Source: JAQGMO01 sp050954505 (GTDB taxonomy: Bacteria; Pseudomonadota; Gammaproteobacteria; Burkholderiales; Burkholderiaceae_D). Taken from it: 8,033 nucleotides of DNA. The position numbers were made by a program, and so were the translations under genes. Under the pieces are notes generated by a model. It was not told where the DNA came from. It made no database searches and saw nothing but the letters and a program-made list of their open reading frames with translations. This document shows, piece after piece, positions 6,313-8,033 of this stretch (within the stretch, counting starts at the first letter, position 1; each line of letters starts with the position of its first letter). The stretch is from positions 1-8,033 of the forward strand of contig JBPBPY010000142.1 of NCBI GenBank assembly GCA_050954505.1, given 5' to 3'.

Positions 6313-6384
6313 AGCGTTGTCTCGTTCCTACGGTCCAATCTGCTGGGGCTGCCCCAGCGGACGGATCAACTTGCGGACAACGCT
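6313..6384. repeat. nested inverted repeat forming an extended stem-loop
   Basis: Outer arms AGCGTTGTC (6313-6321) and GACAACGCT (6376-6384) are exact complements. Inside them TCTGCTGGGG (6339-6348) and CCCCAGCGGA (6352-6361) form a 10-bp stem (one G-T pair) with a CTG loop, extended by TCC/GGA across a small internal loop. It begins 7 nt after the stop of the minus-strand membrane-protein gene and would be in its 3' untranslated region. There is no T-tract after it. Confidence 0.6.
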
Positions 6385-6391
6385 TGCACCA

Positions 6392-6541
6392 CTACAGCGG
6401 CTTGCGGCCCGAGATCAAGCGGAACAGGACGACAACGATTGCGATGACGAGCAGGATGTGGATCAGGCCGCCAGCGGTATAAGCGGTGACGGTGCCCAGA
6501 AGCCAGAGCACGAAGAGGATGATGGCGATGGTATAAAGCAT
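6392..6541 (-). CDS. small lmo0937-family (DUF5670-like) membrane protein
   Basis: The 49-residue product starts MLYTIAIILFVLWLLG and consists of two hydrophobic helices (about 3-17 and 25-41) joined by TVTAYTAGG and ended by the basic SGRKPL. This order (WLLG, a Tyr/Thr turn, GGLIHILLVIAIVV, basic tail) is that of the lmo0937/DUF5670 family of tiny inner-membrane proteins, whose function is unknown. AAGGA lies 6 nt before the ATG. It begins 29 nt after the stop of the lipoprotein gene on the same strand, so the two are likely co-transcribed, which fits an envelope stress role by inference. Confidence 0.87.
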   Translation of the reverse strand: MLYTIAIILFVLWLLGTVTAYTAGGLIHILLVIAIVVVLFRLISGRKPL

Positions 6542-6570
6542 GGTTTTTCCTTGGGTTTGATGAGAATTAG

Positions 6571-6786
6571 TTACCGGACTTCATGACCGATGACGCCACC
6601 AACTGCAGCGCCGCCCACGGTGCCGATTGCACTGCCACCGGTCAGTACTGAACCTGCGACACCACCAACACCGGCGCCCACTGCGGTATGTTGCTGCTGC
6701 GGCGACATGCCGGCGCAGGCGGACAAACTGAATACAACAACAGCGCCGGCGGCGCAAGCCAGGATTTGTTTTTTAATGGTGTTCAT
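6571..6786 (-). CDS. glycine-zipper lipoprotein (OsmB-like)
   Basis: The 71-residue product has a lipoprotein signal: basic MNTIKK, a hydrophobic segment and the lipobox LSAC with Cys24 as the acylated residue. The mature part is a glycine-zipper domain, residues about 35-67 (GAGVGGVAGSVLTGG, GGAAVGGVIG), typical of OsmB/YMGG-type small envelope proteins that insert in or associate with membranes and are often induced by osmotic or stationary-phase stress. I chose the ATG at 6786, with GAGG 5 nt upstream, over an in-frame TTG at 6801, because the signal peptide then starts correctly. It probably heads an operon with the small membrane protein. Outer-membrane location is likely because Ala, not Asp, follows the Cys. 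Confidence 0.87.
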   Translation of the reverse strand: MNTIKKQILACAAGAVVVFSLSACAGMSPQQQHTAVGAGVGGVAGSVLTGGSAIGTVGGAAVGGVIGHEVR

Positions 6787-7185
6787 GGGAACCTCGCTCA
6801 ATATTGGTGAAAATGCTCAATGGAAATATGGCAATCAGGCATAACGTTGACGGTGCCGGCATGATCCCTTTGCTGGCAGCGCCGATGGGAGGGAAATGTT
6901 GTCTCCCTGACATGACCGAACAATAACGCTGCCACGGGGCGCCGTCTGTGCGGTTGCACACACAGTGATGAGAGACGCGCAAACTATTGCTAATTCGCAA
7001 GGAATTACAGTTCGGCATGCATTTCTCGACAAACGCCACTGTGGAAAATGATCGGCAAATATCCCAACGGCGATTTGCAAAAGCAACATTTCAAAATCAG
7101 GCAGCAAATACGGGATTCGCGTACGATCTGCCACTGTCGACCCCGTGTCTCTGACTGCCTCCAACTTGTTGAAAAAGGGAATCTG
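6787..7185. other. divergent intergenic region upstream of lipoprotein and Cys-repeat protein genes
   Basis: No convincing gene lies in these 399 bases; short frames on both strands lack ribosome binding sites. It must hold both promoters, but I cannot pick hexamers with confidence. Visible inverted repeats are TGTGC-ggtt-GCACA (6947-6960) and TAATTC-gcaag-GAATTA (6991-7007), the latter AT-rich and flanked by AACT/AGTT, which would suit a regulator operator. Confidence 0.6.
6991..7007. promoter_or_regulatory. possible operator TAATTC-gcaag-GAATTA
   Basis: A perfect 6-bp dyad with a 5-nt spacer in an AT-rich pocket between two divergent envelope genes. No known regulator consensus is matched. 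Confidence 0.25.
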
Positions 7186-7728
7186 ATGAAGAAAAGTGTG
7201 TTGATGTTGTTATTGTGTGCCTCTGGCGTCAGCTTCCAGGCTGCCGCGACCGACAGCGCCATGAAAAAGGATTACGATGCCGCCAATGACCGCGCCAGTG
7301 CGGATTACCAAGCGGCGCGCAAGGCATGCGATGGCCAGGGCGGCAACCGCAAGGCAATCTGTATTGAAGAAGCCAAGGCGCAGCAGGTCCGGGTCAAGTC
7401 GGATGCGCGCGCAGCGTATATCGATACCCCTAAAGCGCGGGTGAATGCACGCAAGGCAGTGGCGGATGCGGACTTTGATGTTGCCAGGGAAAAGTGCAAG
7501 ATCTTGAGTGGCAACGCCCGTGATGTGTGCGTTACACAAGCCAAGTCCACGCACGTTGCCACGATTGCCGACGCCAATGCCGATCGCAAGGTGACAGCGG
7601 CCCGCACTGAAGCGAACCAGGAAAAGCGCACGGCTGCATTCCAGGTCGAACGTGAAAAATGCGACGCAATGCATGGTACCGAGAAATCGACGTGCATCGA
7701 TCTGGCCAAGGCGAAATACGGCAAGTAG
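7186..7728 (+). CDS. secreted protein with three Cys-X10-Cys helical repeats
   Basis: The 180-residue product starts with a Sec signal peptide (MKKSVLMLLLCASGVSFQAAA, cleavage likely after the AAA at about residue 21). The mature part is almost wholly Ala/Lys/Asp/Glu-rich helix. It contains three copies of a unit of about 55 residues, each with Cys-X10-Cys: Cys48/Cys59, Cys104/Cys115 and Cys159/Cys170. The sequence around each is alike (ARKACDG, AREKCKI, EREKCDA; then ICIEEAKA, VCVTQAKS, TCIDLAKA). Disulfide-stapled helical hairpins in the periplasm are the natural reading. I recognise it as a hypothetical-protein family seen in Burkholderiales, function unknown. The ATG at 7186 is chosen (AGGGA 5 nt upstream) over the in-frame ATG at 7048, which would bury the signal peptide. 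It is divergent from the lipoprotein operon and apparently single. Confidence 0.88.
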   Translation: MKKSVLMLLLCASGVSFQAAATDSAMKKDYDAANDRASADYQAARKACDGQGGNRKAICIEEAKAQQVRVKSDARAAYIDTPKARVNARKAVADADFDVAREKCKILSGNARDVCVTQAKSTHVATIADANADRKVTAARTEANQEKRTAAFQVEREKCDAMHGTEKSTCIDLAKAKYGK

Positions 7729-7752
7729 GGCAAATCCGCGATAGCGGTCCAC

Positions 7753-7792
7753 CCTTGCCATTGCCGGCCGGACCCGGCCCATTCAGGCAAGG
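7753..7792. terminator. nested hairpin between convergent genes
   Basis: CCTTGCC (7753-7759) and GGCAAGG (7786-7792) are exact complements enclosing a GC-rich inner palindromic segment (GCCGGCCGG then CCCGGCCC). It lies after the Cys-repeat gene and overlaps the last codons of the opposing gene. No T-tract follows on either strand, so termination is uncertain. Confidence 0.35.
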
Positions 7793-8033
7793 CCTGGCTT
7801 GCGCAGCACGAATAGGACATTGGCATTCGGGTTGATGGTCTGGTTGCCGGCGATTTGTTCACTGTGGGCGATATCAAAGCCGGCCGCGCAAAAGCGCGCT
7901 TCCCATGCTGCCTGTGAGACTTCATACAAGCCTGGAAAGACCAGCTGTACCTCACTGTTGAAGATGCGCCGATAAAGGAAGTCATGGAGAAAATTGCATT
8001 CCATGCCGGACTTGAGCTCTTCATAACAGGCAG
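7783..8033 (-). CDS. C-terminal fragment, possibly a SAM-dependent methyltransferase
   Basis: The frame is open to the right edge of the window, so only the last 82 residues are visible; the ATG at 8004 is internal or a coincidence. The end of the protein (WEARFCAAGFDIAHSEQI, then NPNANVLFVLRKP) resembles the closing beta-hairpin of class I methyltransferases, where an AGF segment is followed by a last strand ending in RKP. No SAM-binding glycine motif is in the visible part, so the family call is weak; the coding call itself is firmer because the sequence is protein-like and the frame is continuous. The gene converges on the Cys-repeat protein gene. Confidence 0.7.
   Translation of the reverse strand, partial: ACYEELKSGMECNFLHDFLYRRIFNSEVQLVFPGLYEVSQAAWEARFCAAGFDIAHSEQIAGNQTINPNANVLFVLRKPGLA

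Larger units (their letters stand above)
6059..6391. other. intergenic region between convergent ybiT and small membrane protein gene
   Basis: No gene is seen in these 333 bases. They contain two short palindromes (GCAGCGCTGC at 6077-6086, CCGTGCACGG at 6109-6118), a direct repeat, the strong terminator and a nested inverted repeat at 6313-6384. Confidence 0.65.

Noticed and set aside
6966..7051. 27-codon plus-strand ORF whose stop overlaps the ATG at 7048
   Set aside because: No ribosome binding site precedes its start, and the downstream ATG is not the true start of the Cys-repeat gene, so the overlap is probably chance.
7305..8024. 239-aa minus-strand frame antisense to the Cys-repeat gene
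   Set aside because: It overlaps the well-supported signal-peptide protein and the partial minus-strand gene in another frame, and its product has no family features or ribosome binding site.

Overview
The window looks like a chromosomal stretch of a Burkholderiales betaproteobacterium, probably Oxalobacteraceae (Herbaspirillum/Massilia/Janthinobacterium-like). This is inferred from moderately high GC, the style of the HU-like protein, the secreted Cys-repeat protein and the small lmo0937-type membrane protein. No species can be named from the sequence alone. I see no IS element, tRNA, rRNA or CRISPR array.

Layout: (1) 1-1163 (+) is the C-terminal end of a large RTX-type secreted protein, with a papain-like peptidase domain, Ca-binding nonapeptide repeats and a type I secretion tail. 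(2) On the minus strand, converging on it, is a CitE/HpcH-type CoA-ester lyase (1241-2188). A previously overlooked 29-codon ORF (2185-2274) precedes it, with a strong ribosome binding site and an ATGA stop/start overlap. (3) A minus-strand HU-family nucleoid protein lies at 2670-2972. (4) A plus-strand pair follows: a DUF1428/YbaA-like protein and a SnoaL/NTF2-like protein, overlapping by 4 nt. (5) Next is a plus-strand ABC-F ATPase of the YbiT type (4457-6058). Its long upstream region carries a TATAAT box and five copies of a 7-mer in alternating orientation that can form competing hairpins. (6) A strong terminator (6247-6287) and a second nested inverted repeat (6313-6384) separate ybiT from a minus-strand pair: a glycine-zipper lipoprotein (6571-6786) and a 49-aa two-helix membrane protein (6392-6541). 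The latter is too short for ordinary ORF calling. (7) Divergent from these is a secreted protein made of three Cys-X10-Cys helical repeats (7186-7728). (8) A minus-strand gene end, possibly a methyltransferase C-terminus, runs off the right edge.

Most genes are ordinary housekeeping or stress-type genes forming small independent units (two-gene operons and single genes). The window does not show an obvious new multi-gene system. The most interesting points are the candidate leader peptide coupled to the CoA-ester lyase, the competing-hairpin region before ybiT, the structured 3' region between the ybiT terminator and the membrane-protein gene, and the regular C-X10-C repeat architecture of the secreted protein.
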